Assembly: GCF_007341385.1 (NCBI RefSeq)
Contig: NZ_VJYD01000006.1
Coordinates: 206,209 to 270,208 of the forward strand
Length of the DNA: 64,000 nt
From: Flavobacterium daemonense
GTDB lineage: Bacteria; Bacteroidota; Bacteroidia; Flavobacteriales; Flavobacteriaceae
Direction of reading: 5' to 3'
The notes beneath the pieces were generated by a model. It had not been told where the DNA came from. It saw only the letters and a program-made list of their open reading frames with translations, and did no database searches. Shown in pieces: positions 46,567-54,778 of this stretch (the stretch's first letter is position 1; each line of letters opens with the position of its first letter). The position numbers and the translations under genes are program-made.

Positions 46567-46932
46567 TTAACCAACAAGTTTTGTTTCACCACTATTTACG
46601 TCAATTTCTGCAAAATTATGTTTTCCCATAACGATAAGCAGTTTATCTGAATTGTAACCTACATACCTAATTTCAGGTTCACCTTTTTTTGGTTTTCCGC
46701 AAACAGAAATCACATTAGTTTGCCATTTCAATTTGCTTCTTTTGTAAGCCGAAATTGTTTGCATGTCATTCTCGACATAATAGACAATACTGTTTTTTTT
46801 GATTCCTCTTTTTTGCGTTTTGGCAAAATTTATTTCGGAATTATTAGAAATTAAGGCATCGTTGTACTTTTGGGCGATACCTGTATGCGTGACAAAAAAT
46901 GTCAGCATTGACAGTTTTAAAAATGGTTTCAT
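46567..46932 (-). CDS. Hypothetical secreted protein
   Basis: Protein of 121 residues with a clear signal peptide (MKPFLKLSMLTFFVTHTGIAQ). The mature part is mostly short beta-rich stretches (IVYYVENDMQTISAYKRS, IRYVGYNSDKLLIVMGKHNFAEIDVNSGETKLVG). No family is recognised. It is a short orphan between a terminator and the outer-membrane barrel gene, with its own terminator. Confidence 0.65.
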   Translation of the reverse strand: MKPFLKLSMLTFFVTHTGIAQKYNDALISNNSEINFAKTQKRGIKKNSIVYYVENDMQTISAYKRSKLKWQTNVISVCGKPKKGEPEIRYVGYNSDKLLIVMGKHNFAEIDVNSGETKLVG

Positions 46933-47010
46933 CGGGATAGAATTTGGGGTTCATAATCGCTTCAAATATAAATAATTAAATCATATAACAAAGTTTTATC
47001 AGATAAAAAA

Positions 47011-47044
47011 AAATGCCCTTTTCCGAAATAGGAAAAGGGCATTT
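47011..47044 (-). terminator. Terminator of the outer-membrane barrel gene
   Basis: AAATGCCCTTTTCC and GGAAAAGGGCATTT form a perfect 14-bp stem with A/T flanks, 25 bp after the stop. Confidence 0.9.
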
Positions 47045-47069
47045 TTTAGAAGTTAATTTTGAGGAAAAA

Positions 47070-48329
47070 CTATTTTTTCCAGCTAAAAATTCTTGGATTT
47101 ACAGAAATCATCAACCAAGCCCAATTGTTGGTATGATTGGCATCTCCATTTTTGATGAATTCCATTGTACTAGAACCAAACATTTGAGAATAACCTCCTG
47201 AAACAGTTATGTCTTTTTTGAAATTATATCCAAAAGTAGCATCAATTTCAGTTCCTAAATACGAATCTAATTTTTCATTTAAAGGCGTAACCACATCAGC
47301 TGCAGCTAAAAAAGCATGCGGAATCAAAGCAAATTGCCATTTGTTTACATTGTAATTCAATTTGATGAATGCATCTTGCAAACCAACGCTGTTCAAGTGA
47401 TTTCCAACATAAAAATAATCCATATAACCGTTAAAACCATGGTTGGTTCCAAAAATCGGATTAAACGATTTAATTACGGTGCTTCCGTCGTTTGTCGCTT
47501 TTCCTGATAAAAATTCGTAGCCCAAACCTGCTTTAAAAGATTCTGTAATAGCATAATTGAAGTTTCCTGCTGCATTCCATGCGCTTACTTCTTTATCAGT
47601 GCTTTTTCCGGTTTGTCCGTAAAACCAAAAATTACTGTCGATTTTACTGTTTTTGTATGTCAAATAAGGCCCAAAAGTCTGTTTGTAATCAACTAATAAT
47701 TTGGCATCGGCATTCGCATATTCATAGCCTGTATTTAAAAGTAAAAAACTCAAACCTAAGTCGGTATTAAACTGATTATGATACCATGCATATTGCAACG
47801 TTTTATAGCTAGCAACTGTGTATGGCGTTTGTATAACATTTTCGGCAGTAGAATTATATGCGCCTCCAAAATCTAATTTTTGTTTTTCGCTGTGAAATGA
47901 TACGGTTAGCGCGTCATGACTTTGAGCCTGTTGTCCCCAGTCTTGCTCGCCCAAAATACGCTGATTATCGTATGAAAGCACTTGGCGTCCCATTCTCGCG
48001 CTCCATTTTTCGGTAAAATTATATTGTGCCCAGGCTTCAAAAACCGCAACACCGTTTTTATCTGCAACTGCCGTTGGCGCAACATCGCCCCAAGTTCGCG
48101 TATTTTGCAAAGTCAGTTTTAGTATTAAATCGTCTTGTTTAAAGTTGAAATTCAAACGCGAACGCTGTGAAATTTGAGATGTACCTTCCTGTCCGTATGG
48201 CAAAAGCGTTTTGTAACCATTTCGATATTCGAAGCGTGGCCTTATTTGTAAATTTGCGTCTAGTTCCTGTGCCTGAAGTAAGGCAGTAGATCCTAGAAGC
48301 AGTAGGATTATGGTTTTGATTTGTTTCAT
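47070..48329 (-). CDS. Outer-membrane beta-barrel (alginate-export/porin-like), probable nitrate-island porin
   Basis: Protein of 419 residues with a signal peptide (ends ALLQAQ). The mature chain is full of alternating aromatic beta strands (LQIRPRFEYRNGYK, WSARMGRQVLSYDNQRILG, GGYSQMF) and ends with a terminal beta strand (WAWLMISVNPRIFSWKK). It resembles alginate-export-type barrels. It follows narK by about 80 bp on the same strand, so outer-membrane entry of nitrate or nitrite is a reasonable inference. Confidence 0.75.
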   Translation of the reverse strand: MKQIKTIILLLLGSTALLQAQELDANLQIRPRFEYRNGYKTLLPYGQEGTSQISQRSRLNFNFKQDDLILKLTLQNTRTWGDVAPTAVADKNGVAVFEAWAQYNFTEKWSARMGRQVLSYDNQRILGEQDWGQQAQSHDALTVSFHSEKQKLDFGGAYNSTAENVIQTPYTVASYKTLQYAWYHNQFNTDLGLSFLLLNTGYEYANADAKLLVDYKQTFGPYLTYKNSKIDSNFWFYGQTGKSTDKEVSAWNAAGNFNYAITESFKAGLGYEFLSGKATNDGSTVIKSFNPIFGTNHGFNGYMDYFYVGNHLNSVGLQDAFIKLNYNVNKWQFALIPHAFLAAADVVTPLNEKLDSYLGTEIDATFGYNFKKDITVSGGYSQMFGSSTMEFIKNGDANHTNNWAWLMISVNPRIFSWKK

Positions 48330-48412
48330 GGGTTTGGTATTTTTTTTCTTCGGGCGTAAATTTATAAGAAAAATAAGCCTTTGCTAGTATTGTTGGTTAT
48401 TTTTTTGGTTTC

Positions 48413-49912
48413 TTAGTTCATCGCAGGAGTAAGTTGTTGCTCTTTAGCTGGTTTTTCTACTATTACTTTTTTCTCATTTACTTTTTTGGTGATGGTATAA
48501 TGCATCCAAACCAAACAGCCAGTTGAGAACAGCAAAATAAAAATCCATGAACTTGACCAGATTCCGGTTGCAGTTAAAAGATATCCGAAGATTATTGGAC
48601 CAAAGAAGCCACCTAATCCGCCGATCATTCCAACCATTCCACCTACAACACCAACTTCATTAGGGAAATATTCTGGAATATGTTTGTAAACTGCTGCTTT
48701 TCCAATTCCCCATGAAATCCCTATTAGGATTACTAAAACAAGGAATACCCACATATTGGCATCAAATTTAATAACTGTCACTCCTTTGGCGATAAGCTCT
48801 TTTTTGGCCACGCTTTGATTGTGTGACACTACTACATCTTGCCAGCTTGATGTGGTTGGAAAAATCGTATTTTCAGCAGTATTTACTGTTTTTTGCGCAA
48901 TTGGGTATTCTTTATCTCCAACTTTTATGGTTTTATCGTTGATTTGATTTACAACGCCTTTTTTAGCCGCTAATATTCCGGGACCAGAAGTCGTAATTTC
49001 CATTTTAGGAATTGATAATAATGCGCTTAAAATTACTGAAGAACCCAAAACCCAGTACATTACTTTTCGTGCTCCGAATTTATCAGATAAATAACCGCCA
49101 AATGCGCGAATAACTCCTGAAGGCAAGCTAAACATCGTTGCAAATAAACCGCCCATTACTAAACTGGTTTGATACACGTTCATGAAATTTGGTAAAAGCC
49201 ATTGTGAATAGGCCACAAAACAACCAAATACTAAGAAATAATATGCTCCAAATCGCCAAACTCTTTGTGATTTTAATGGCACAAGCATTTGTGAAACCGT
49301 TTTGGTACTGCTTTGTGGTTTTTTATTTTGAGTGAAAAGTAAAAAAGCAATGCCAATTACAACCAAAGAAACAGCATAAATAACAGGAAGAACTTTCCAG
49401 CCATTTTGTGGATCATTTGCTGAGAAATGATTTAATAAGGACGGTGCTAAAAACGTCGTAATTGCTGCGCCGGCATTTCCCATTCCGAAGATTCCTAGTG
49501 CGCGTCCTTGCCATTCTTTTGGATACCAAATTGAAGTATAACCAATTCCGACTGCAAAGCTTGTTCCCACCATTCCGAAGAAAAAACTAAGTAGCGCAAA
49601 CATGAAAAAACTGTCGGCATAGGGAAGGAGGAAGAGCGGAATTGAACTTAATAGTAATAAAAGTGAAAAAACATATTTTCCGCCAAATTTATCTGTCAAG
49701 ATTCCAATTGGCAGACGCATGATGGATCCAGTTAGAATCGGAATTCCTAAAAGCCATCCAACTTGAATAACATCCCAATGGAAAATTCCGTTATCGACCA
49801 AAAAGGTTACCAGAACCCCGTTTAATGTCCAGCAAGCAAAACACACTGTAAAAGCCAATGTGTTCAAAAATAAAATTTTGTGTGATTGCGATAGTGAGTT
49901 TGTAGTTTTCAT
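48413..49912 (-). CDS. narK: NarK-type nitrate/nitrite transporter with extended loop
   Basis: Major facilitator superfamily permease of 499 residues with about 12 helices. Signatures of the NarK/NasA group are visible: FRMxxG-like MRLPIGILTDKFGGKY, the nitrate-signature glycines GNAGAAITTFLAPSL, and AFGGYLSDKFGARK, and a second GGMVGMIGGLGGFFGP. Between about residues 300 and 382 there is an 80-residue hydrophilic insert (ITTSGPGILAAKKGVV... to IKFDANMW) before the next helix. It has its own promoter with the shared motif. Confidence 0.92.
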   Translation of the reverse strand: MKTTNSLSQSHKILFLNTLAFTVCFACWTLNGVLVTFLVDNGIFHWDVIQVGWLLGIPILTGSIMRLPIGILTDKFGGKYVFSLLLLLSSIPLFLLPYADSFFMFALLSFFFGMVGTSFAVGIGYTSIWYPKEWQGRALGIFGMGNAGAAITTFLAPSLLNHFSANDPQNGWKVLPVIYAVSLVVIGIAFLLFTQNKKPQSSTKTVSQMLVPLKSQRVWRFGAYYFLVFGCFVAYSQWLLPNFMNVYQTSLVMGGLFATMFSLPSGVIRAFGGYLSDKFGARKVMYWVLGSSVILSALLSIPKMEITTSGPGILAAKKGVVNQINDKTIKVGDKEYPIAQKTVNTAENTIFPTTSSWQDVVVSHNQSVAKKELIAKGVTVIKFDANMWVFLVLVILIGISWGIGKAAVYKHIPEYFPNEVGVVGGMVGMIGGLGGFFGPIIFGYLLTATGIWSSSWIFILLFSTGCLVWMHYTITKKVNEKKVIVEKPAKEQQLTPAMN

Positions 49913-49929
49913 AGTACTTATATTTTTAT

Positions 49930-49951
49930 CAAAAGTAAGTACTATAACTTA
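49930..49951 (-). promoter_or_regulatory. Shared nitrate-regulon promoter motif upstream of narK
   Basis: On the minus strand TAAGTTATAGTACTTA followed by CTTTTG; -7 box TACTTTTG (49930-49937). TAGTACTTA and TAAGTACTA (49912-49920 and 49936-49944) form a 9-bp inverted pair around it. The leader to the ATG would be only about 12 nt. Confidence 0.65.
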
Positions 49952-49985
49952 GTTAAAACCTGCTAAAACGCAGTTTTATGAAAAT

Positions 49986-50007
49986 AATTACGTATTTATA
50001 TGTAATT
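49986..50007. promoter_or_regulatory. AT-rich palindrome between narL-like gene and narK
   Basis: AATTACGTATTTATATGTAATT, nearly symmetric, directly after the response regulator stop. It contains TACGTA/TATGTA halves like the regulon motif and may be another operator or a weak terminator. Confidence 0.4.
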
Positions 50008-50010
50008 ATT

Positions 50011-50670
50011 TTAGATTAAAGAATACTCAGCAGCTTTGTTAGAAAGTTCCATTAAGTTTTTTACTTTCAGTTTTTTCATCAAGTTAAAACGATGCACTTC
50101 GGCAGTTCGTTTACTGATGTCAAGTGCTTCGGCGATTTCTTTATTTCCTTTTCCGGATAACAAAAGAGTTAGGATTTCTTTTTCTCTTTTGGTGATCATC
50201 ATTTCTTCGCTCAAGTTTTGCTTCGGTTCTAATGAATTTGCTGGATTTGTCAAATGACTAATCAAGATCGAAGAAATATCTCCGCTGAAATACTTCCCAC
50301 CGCCAGAAACAGTGTGAAGCGCTTTTAAGAATTCTTCTTTAGAAGATCCTTTCAGCAAGTAACCATCGGCGCCGGCTTTAATAGATTTCAATACATATTC
50401 TTCTGATTCGTGCATTGAAAGCATAATGATTTTTATATCGTTGCTTTCGCTTCTAAGTTTTTCTACTAGTTCTATGCCGGTTAGGTTTGGCATACGAATA
50501 TCGGCTATAAGTAAGTCGGGTTTAGTGTCGGCAACAACATCAAGCGCATCAGCACCGTCGATCGCTTCGCCCACAACCTCAATGTTTGCTTCGTTTTCCA
50601 GCAAAGATTTGATTCCGTCTCGAACAAAAACATGGTCATCTGCCAATACTACACGAATGATATTACTCAT
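50011..50670 (-). CDS. NarL/FixJ-family response regulator
   Basis: Response regulator of 219 residues. Receiver: VVLADDHVFVRDG with likely phosphoacceptor Asp57 in LLIADIRMP; a C-terminal LuxR-type helix-turn-helix (about 155-210: REKEILTLLLSGKGNKEIAEAL, then KRTAEVHRFNLMKKL). It sits downstream of a NarX-like kinase and upstream of narK, so it is the natural candidate for nitrate-dependent control. An inverted repeat at 50698-50738 lies in its promoter region. Confidence 0.94.
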   Translation of the reverse strand: MSNIIRVVLADDHVFVRDGIKSLLENEANIEVVGEAIDGADALDVVADTKPDLLIADIRMPNLTGIELVEKLRSESNDIKIIMLSMHESEEYVLKSIKAGADGYLLKGSSKEEFLKALHTVSGGGKYFSGDISSILISHLTNPANSLEPKQNLSEEMMITKREKEILTLLLSGKGNKEIAEALDISKRTAEVHRFNLMKKLKVKNLMELSNKAAEYSLI

Positions 50671-50697
50671 AATTTACTTAATTTAGATTCTCGGTTT

Positions 50698-50738
50698 TTA
50701 CGTATATTCATCTATAAAGAAGACGCTAATATACGTAA
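50698..50738. promoter_or_regulatory. Inverted repeat in the promoter region of the narL-like gene
   Basis: TTACGTATATT (50698-50708) and AATATACGTAA (50728-50738) are perfect 11-bp complements 19 bp apart, just upstream of the response regulator. They carry the TACGTA half site seen in the nitrate promoters and may be an autoregulatory operator. Confidence 0.6.
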
Positions 50739-50860
50739 TTTTTGAGTTTTTTAATTAGATAATTAGAAAATGTGGCAATTAGATAATGGAGGAATGTGAA
50801 AATAAGGTTGTTAATCGGTTATTTTTTTTGTGTGGTTTTTTGATGAAGTCTTTACATCTA

Positions 50861-50994
50861 GTTTGTCATTTCGACGAAGGAGAAATCTTCGCAAGTAGCT
50901 CGACAAAGATTGGTGATTTAGATTGCGGAGTTTCTTGCGAAGATTTGCTTCGCCTGTTCGCTATCGCTCGAGTCTCCTTCGTCGAAATGACAAG
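50861..50994. repeat. TTTGTCA hairpin element, copy B (with inserted module)
   Basis: Ends GTTTGTCATTTCGAC and GTCGAAATGACAAG are inverted. The right arm carries a 25-bp module TGCTTCGCCTGTTCG/CTATCGCTCG (50946-50970) that other copies lack. It lies downstream of the sensor kinase stop, in a 689-bp gap with no gene. Confidence 0.85.
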
Positions 50995-51031
50995 ATTGCG
51001 GTCAACTTTGTCAAAGTTTTCTACGCGCAAA

Positions 51032-51137
51032 GTTTGTCATTCTGAGGAACGAAGAATCACACGCGGGATTCGACAAAGATTGGTGATTTAGATTGCGGAG
51101 TTTCTTGTGTGATCTCTCCTTCGTCGAGATGACAAAC
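51032..51137. repeat. TTTGTCA hairpin element, copy C
   Basis: Starts GTTTGTCATTCTGAGG and ends GAGATGACAAAC. It shares a 37-bp identical block with copy B (50901-50937 and 51071-51107, beginning CGACAAAGATTGG). Confidence 0.85.
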
Positions 51138-51210
51138 AGTACTGAAATGTTCTTCTGAAAACGATTACCCGCGAGAGGGATAGGAGGAAGCTACCGAAGT
51201 AGCCCGGATA

Positions 51211-51284
51211 GCCCGACAGTATTAGGGAAAGTGGGCGTATATAGACAAAGTTAAATTGCCCACTTTTTCTAATACTGGCTCGCC
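51211..51284. repeat. Inverted repeat beside copies B and C
   Basis: CAGTATTAGGGAAAGTGGGC (51217-51236) pairs with GCCCACTTTTTCTAATACTG (51258-51277) at 18 of 20 positions, with GCCCG and CGCCC outside. Another intergenic stem-loop of a different family. Confidence 0.8.
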
Positions 51285-51359
51285 CAAAGTAATTAGATAA
51301 TTAGTCAATGTGGCAATTAAATAATTTTTTACGCGACTTTAAGTAATTATCAAATTATC

Positions 51360-53168
51360 TCATTTAAGAATGGGAATATTAAACGTAACTCTAGTTCCCT
51401 CGCCCGGAATTGAATTCATAAAAACGCGTCCGTTGATGTATTGGATTCTTTCTTTCATAAATAATAATCCCATTCCGGATTCGCTGTTACGTTTTTTGTC
51501 GACCGAATTAATGTCAAAACCTTTTCCGTTATCGTCTATAATGATGCTTAAAAGAGTTTCACTATGAGAAAGTTGCACAATAATATGCGACGATTCGGCG
51601 TATTTTATGGCGTTGTTGATGGCTTCCTGCGTTAAGCGGTAAATATTGATTTCGATTAAGGAATCAAGACGTTGATCAAAATCGGTTTTGTTATAAAAAA
51701 GGATTTCTTTTCCAGTAAGTTTTGAAAGTTCTTGTGTTAGTTTTGCTAAAGAAGAAACGATACCGTGATCGCTTAATTCTGGTGGCATTAGGTTGAAAGT
51801 TGCCGTGCGGACACCTTTTATAATGTCTAGTGAAAGTTTCTTTAAATACTCAATTTTTTGTTCCGATTTTTCTTTGTCATCCAGATTGATACTTTCTAAA
51901 CTGAACTTTAATCCTGTAAGCATCTGGCCAATTCCGTCGTGAATTTCTTTGGCGATTCGGTTTTGTTCGTTTTCCTGATTTTCGACGATTTTGCTCGAAA
52001 TAATCTTTTGCTGATTGATTTTTTCGGTTGTGTTTTCAAGGTTTAAACGTTCGACTTCGCGCTGTGCTTTTTTGCGTTCAGTAATGTTGAAACAAACGAT
52101 TAAAAGTTCCAATTCGTCTTTTTTGATCATAACCGGAACCATTGATAAATCCAGCCAAATCTCTGTATTTTCTTTAGTTAGGATTTTAATTTCGCCTTGC
52201 CAGCCACTTCTTTGTTTTTCGAATATTAGTCTGTCGAAATTGGTTTGCTCTTTTTCGTCAACAGTTAAAACTTCTGAGAATTTTTTATTGGATGAAAACT
52301 TGGTGTAATTAAGAAGTTTGGCAAATTTTTCACCAATATGAATAATCGAACCATCAGGCGTAATTCGGCAATAGAGTAGTGTATTTTCCATTGCGTAATT
52401 GAGCGATTTTAATTCTTTAACCGAATTTTCTTTGATTTCGCTAAGGATTTCAGTGTCGTATGCGAGCTTTAAAGCTTTCTTTTCTGAAGATAAAAGTCTT
52501 ATAATTAATCTTTCGATTTTTTTGTTTGTAGGTCTGAAAATGAAGAAGAATTCTAAAACAAGAATCAAAAGTGTGAATCCGAAAATCCAGTATTCGATTC
52601 GGCGTTGTTCGGTTACTTTTTCGTGTGCTTCGAGATCATATTGCGTTACAATCTGATTCATTTTAGAAAGGAAAATGCCTTCGTTTTCTAAAATAATGTT
52701 TACGAATTTTTGGTTTTCAGCGGTTCTTTTTTTCTGCTTTAAATTCAGTAAAAATGAGTTGGTTGTTTGGGCAATTTTATTGAATATCGGATTGATCTCA
52801 AGATATAATTTAGAAATTGTTTCTGATTTTTCTTTTGGAAAAGCCAGACTGTCGCTGCCATTTTCAAGTGCGTTTTGGTTTTTCTTCCAAAGTGATAAAA
52901 CTTCCTCTAAATGTGAAATTTGTTTTGTAGAAACGGTATCAGAAACATAATGCAGAATCAGAACTTCTTTTACGATTTTCTGGCTCAACATTCGTTGTTT
53001 TCCCGAAAAATTGATGATTTTTGAATCGCTTAACTGCTGATTAAGATTGTATTGTACTAAAAACTGACTGACAATTATAGTCAACGCAATAGTAAGAAGT
53101 GCAAAAAAATACAGACGTCGTAAATTTTTGAAAGTGATTTTGTCTTCTTCCTGATTGCTTTTTTTCAT
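51360..53168 (-). CDS. NarX-like nitrate sensor histidine kinase with PAS domain
   Basis: Membrane histidine kinase of 602 residues. Transmembrane helices at about 19-39 and 190-210 flank a periplasmic helical domain; just after the first helix is SGKQRMLSQKI (55-65), matching the nitrate-binding P-box of NarX/PilJ-type sensors. A PAS domain (about 250-370) follows, then HisKA_3 with the phosphoacceptor His410 (IAKEIHDGIGQ) and a HATPase C-terminus (DDNGKGFD, GMGLLFMKERI). It is cotranscribed with DUF4202 upstream and is most likely the partner of the NarL-like regulator. Confidence 0.88.
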   Translation of the reverse strand: MKKSNQEEDKITFKNLRRLYFFALLTIALTIIVSQFLVQYNLNQQLSDSKIINFSGKQRMLSQKIVKEVLILHYVSDTVSTKQISHLEEVLSLWKKNQNALENGSDSLAFPKEKSETISKLYLEINPIFNKIAQTTNSFLLNLKQKKRTAENQKFVNIILENEGIFLSKMNQIVTQYDLEAHEKVTEQRRIEYWIFGFTLLILVLEFFFIFRPTNKKIERLIIRLLSSEKKALKLAYDTEILSEIKENSVKELKSLNYAMENTLLYCRITPDGSIIHIGEKFAKLLNYTKFSSNKKFSEVLTVDEKEQTNFDRLIFEKQRSGWQGEIKILTKENTEIWLDLSMVPVMIKKDELELLIVCFNITERKKAQREVERLNLENTTEKINQQKIISSKIVENQENEQNRIAKEIHDGIGQMLTGLKFSLESINLDDKEKSEQKIEYLKKLSLDIIKGVRTATFNLMPPELSDHGIVSSLAKLTQELSKLTGKEILFYNKTDFDQRLDSLIEINIYRLTQEAINNAIKYAESSHIIVQLSHSETLLSIIIDDNGKGFDINSVDKKRNSESGMGLLFMKERIQYINGRVFMNSIPGEGTRVTFNIPILK

Positions 53169-53174
53169 ACTATT

Positions 53175-53759
53175 TTACAGTCCTAGAGAAGCTTTTATAA
53201 GATTAAGATTTTCGGGAGAATAATTGATTTTTAAGGCTTCTTGATGCCCTTTATCCGACATTTTATCCCAGGTTTTTTTGATGATATTTTTTAGTTTTTC
53301 CTCATCATGTTTGTGTACGAAAGGATCTAAATAATATTCTAAAAACACTAAACAAATTACATCTTCCAATAATTGTGTTTCGTGATCTTTTTTAAGCAGT
53401 TTTTTTTCAATTAAAAATGAAACTCGATCAATAAAAGTCTGATCATAACCTGCTTTTTCCAGAATTTCGGCGGTTGTTTTTGCGTGGAATTTTTTCAATT
53501 CTTCTCTCCATCTCAAATAACCAACACGATCCATTGGGTAGGATTCGCGGGCAACTTTCCATCGGCAGATGTGTTGTGCTTTTGATGCGATCTGGATTTC
53601 CTCGGATGCGTTTGGTTCAAATTGCATCAATCTTTCGTACATCCTGTTTGAATATAATAACTCTTTTGGATATTCTTGGTTTTGGTCGATTTCAATATTT
53701 GGGTCTTGAGCATTTTCAGCATCAATCCATTCGCTTGCTTTTTGAAAAGGTGTAGTCAT
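53175..53759 (-). CDS. DUF4202 family protein
   Basis: Cytosolic protein of 194 residues assigned to DUF4202 (start TPFQKASEWIDAEN, then AQHICRWKVARESYPMDRVGYLRWREEL and AGYDQTFIDRV). The conserved His/Arg/Trp residues suggest an enzyme, perhaps an HD-like phosphohydrolase fold, but this is uncertain. It is one gene before the sensor kinase, 6 bp apart, and sits among nitrate genes, a common setting for this family. Confidence 0.8.
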   Translation of the reverse strand: MTTPFQKASEWIDAENAQDPNIEIDQNQEYPKELLYSNRMYERLMQFEPNASEEIQIASKAQHICRWKVARESYPMDRVGYLRWREELKKFHAKTTAEILEKAGYDQTFIDRVSFLIEKKLLKKDHETQLLEDVICLVFLEYYLDPFVHKHDEEKLKNIIKKTWDKMSDKGHQEALKINYSPENLNLIKASLGL

Positions 53760-53808
53760 TTTTTGGTTTGATAATAGAATTTCAAAGATACGGAATTAAG
53801 TTTTTTTT

Positions 53809-53840
53809 CGCCACGAATTTCACGAATTAGCACGAATTAT
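53809..53840. repeat. GCCACGAATT-family half element
   Basis: CGCCACGAATTTCACGAATTAG runs just upstream of the DUF4202 start. The complementary arm is not found, so this is a truncated copy. Confidence 0.7.
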
Positions 53841-53911
53841 GTTTTTGTTTTTTGCCACAGATTAAAGGATTTTTGGGATTTAATCTGCATCGTCAAGAGT
53901 ATGAGGTCAGC

Positions 53912-54015
53912 TTTGTCATTTCGACGAAGGAGAAATCACACTCGGGAGTCGACAAAGATTGGCGACATTCTATACGGAGTTTCGAGTGTGATTTCTCCTT
54001 CGTCGAAATGACAAG
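53912..54015. repeat. TTTGTCA hairpin element, copy D
   Basis: TTTGTCATTTCGACGAAGG at the start and CCTTCGTCGAAATGACAA at the end are exact complements, with CGACAAAGATTGG inside. It lies 12 bp after the nirD stop. Confidence 0.9.
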
Positions 54016-54026
54016 ATTGTGTGAAA

Positions 54027-54404
54027 TCAATCAACAAACCCAACAAAAACTTCGTCTTCAACAATCTTAATTGGGTAGGTTGCGATGCTATAGTCTTCGC
54101 CGTTTAAGTTCGAACCATCAACAAGTGAAAAAGTCTTTTTATGCATTGGGCAGGCAATTTTTGGAATATCATCGGCAGAGCCTGTCATTCCTCTTGAAAG
54201 CACCATTTCCATTTTATGTGGGCAGGCGTTTTGACAAGCGTACCACTCGTTGCGACGTGTGAAATTGAAAATTGCGATTTGCTTGTTTTTGTATTTGATG
54301 CATCCGCCTCGGTTGGTTGGAAAATCTTCTACTTTACCTGCTTTGAACCAAATTGTTGCATCGCTCGCATGAACTGTTTCGTATTGATTTAAGATTTCTT
54401 CCAT
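54027..54404 (-). CDS. nirD: Nitrite reductase small subunit NirD (Rieske type)
   Basis: Small subunit of the assimilatory nitrite reductase, 125 residues. It retains a full Rieske 2Fe-2S ligand set: CPH (QNACPHK) and CPMH (IACPMHKK). Many NirD proteins have lost these residues, so here an electron-carrying role is possible. It follows nirB on the same strand, with a 374-bp gap holding a repeat. Confidence 0.9.
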   Translation of the reverse strand: MEEILNQYETVHASDATIWFKAGKVEDFPTNRGGCIKYKNKQIAIFNFTRRNEWYACQNACPHKMEMVLSRGMTGSADDIPKIACPMHKKTFSLVDGSNLNGEDYSIATYPIKIVEDEVFVGFVD

Positions 54405-54610
54405 TTTGATTAAGTTTTGATTTCCTGTTTCTTAGCCCTCTTTTTACAATCAAGAGAGATTTGATGGCGCAGTAAAAAAGAGGGTAAGAGGACAGCAAAC
54501 GTTTAATGATTTTTTTTCTTTTTTTTTTGGAGCTTTTTTTTTCTCCCGCAGATTTGGCAGATTTAGTTGATTTTTTTAATCTTTTTAATCCTTTAATCTG
54601 TAGCTGTTAT

Positions 54611-54760
54611 TTTAAACACATAGGAACATAGATTTTTTTGTTTTTTGTTTGAGAAATAGAAAATTAAAAGAAACTAGTTTCTAAAACATAGCTATCTATG
54701 TTTGTTAATGCAAGTGAAACGCCTTTATTAAGTTTTTAAAATCTATGTCTCTATGTGTTT
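54611..54760. repeat. ACACATAG-family repeat, full-length copy
   Basis: Opens TTTAAACACATAGGAACATAG, has GAAACTAGTTTC in the middle, then CTATGTTTGTTAATGCAAGTG and closes with ATCTATGTCTCTATGTGTTTA. It is in the same block order as the 31201-31343 copy. The rest of this gap is a poly-T and TTT/TTTTTC-rich stretch. Confidence 0.8.
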
Positions 54761-54778
54761 AAAAATTTATGTTTCAAG

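Noticed and set aside
50786..51091. Plus-strand open frame in the 50.8-51.1 kb gap
   Set aside because: The frame lies within the inverted repeats B and C and is repeat-derived, with no family similarity.
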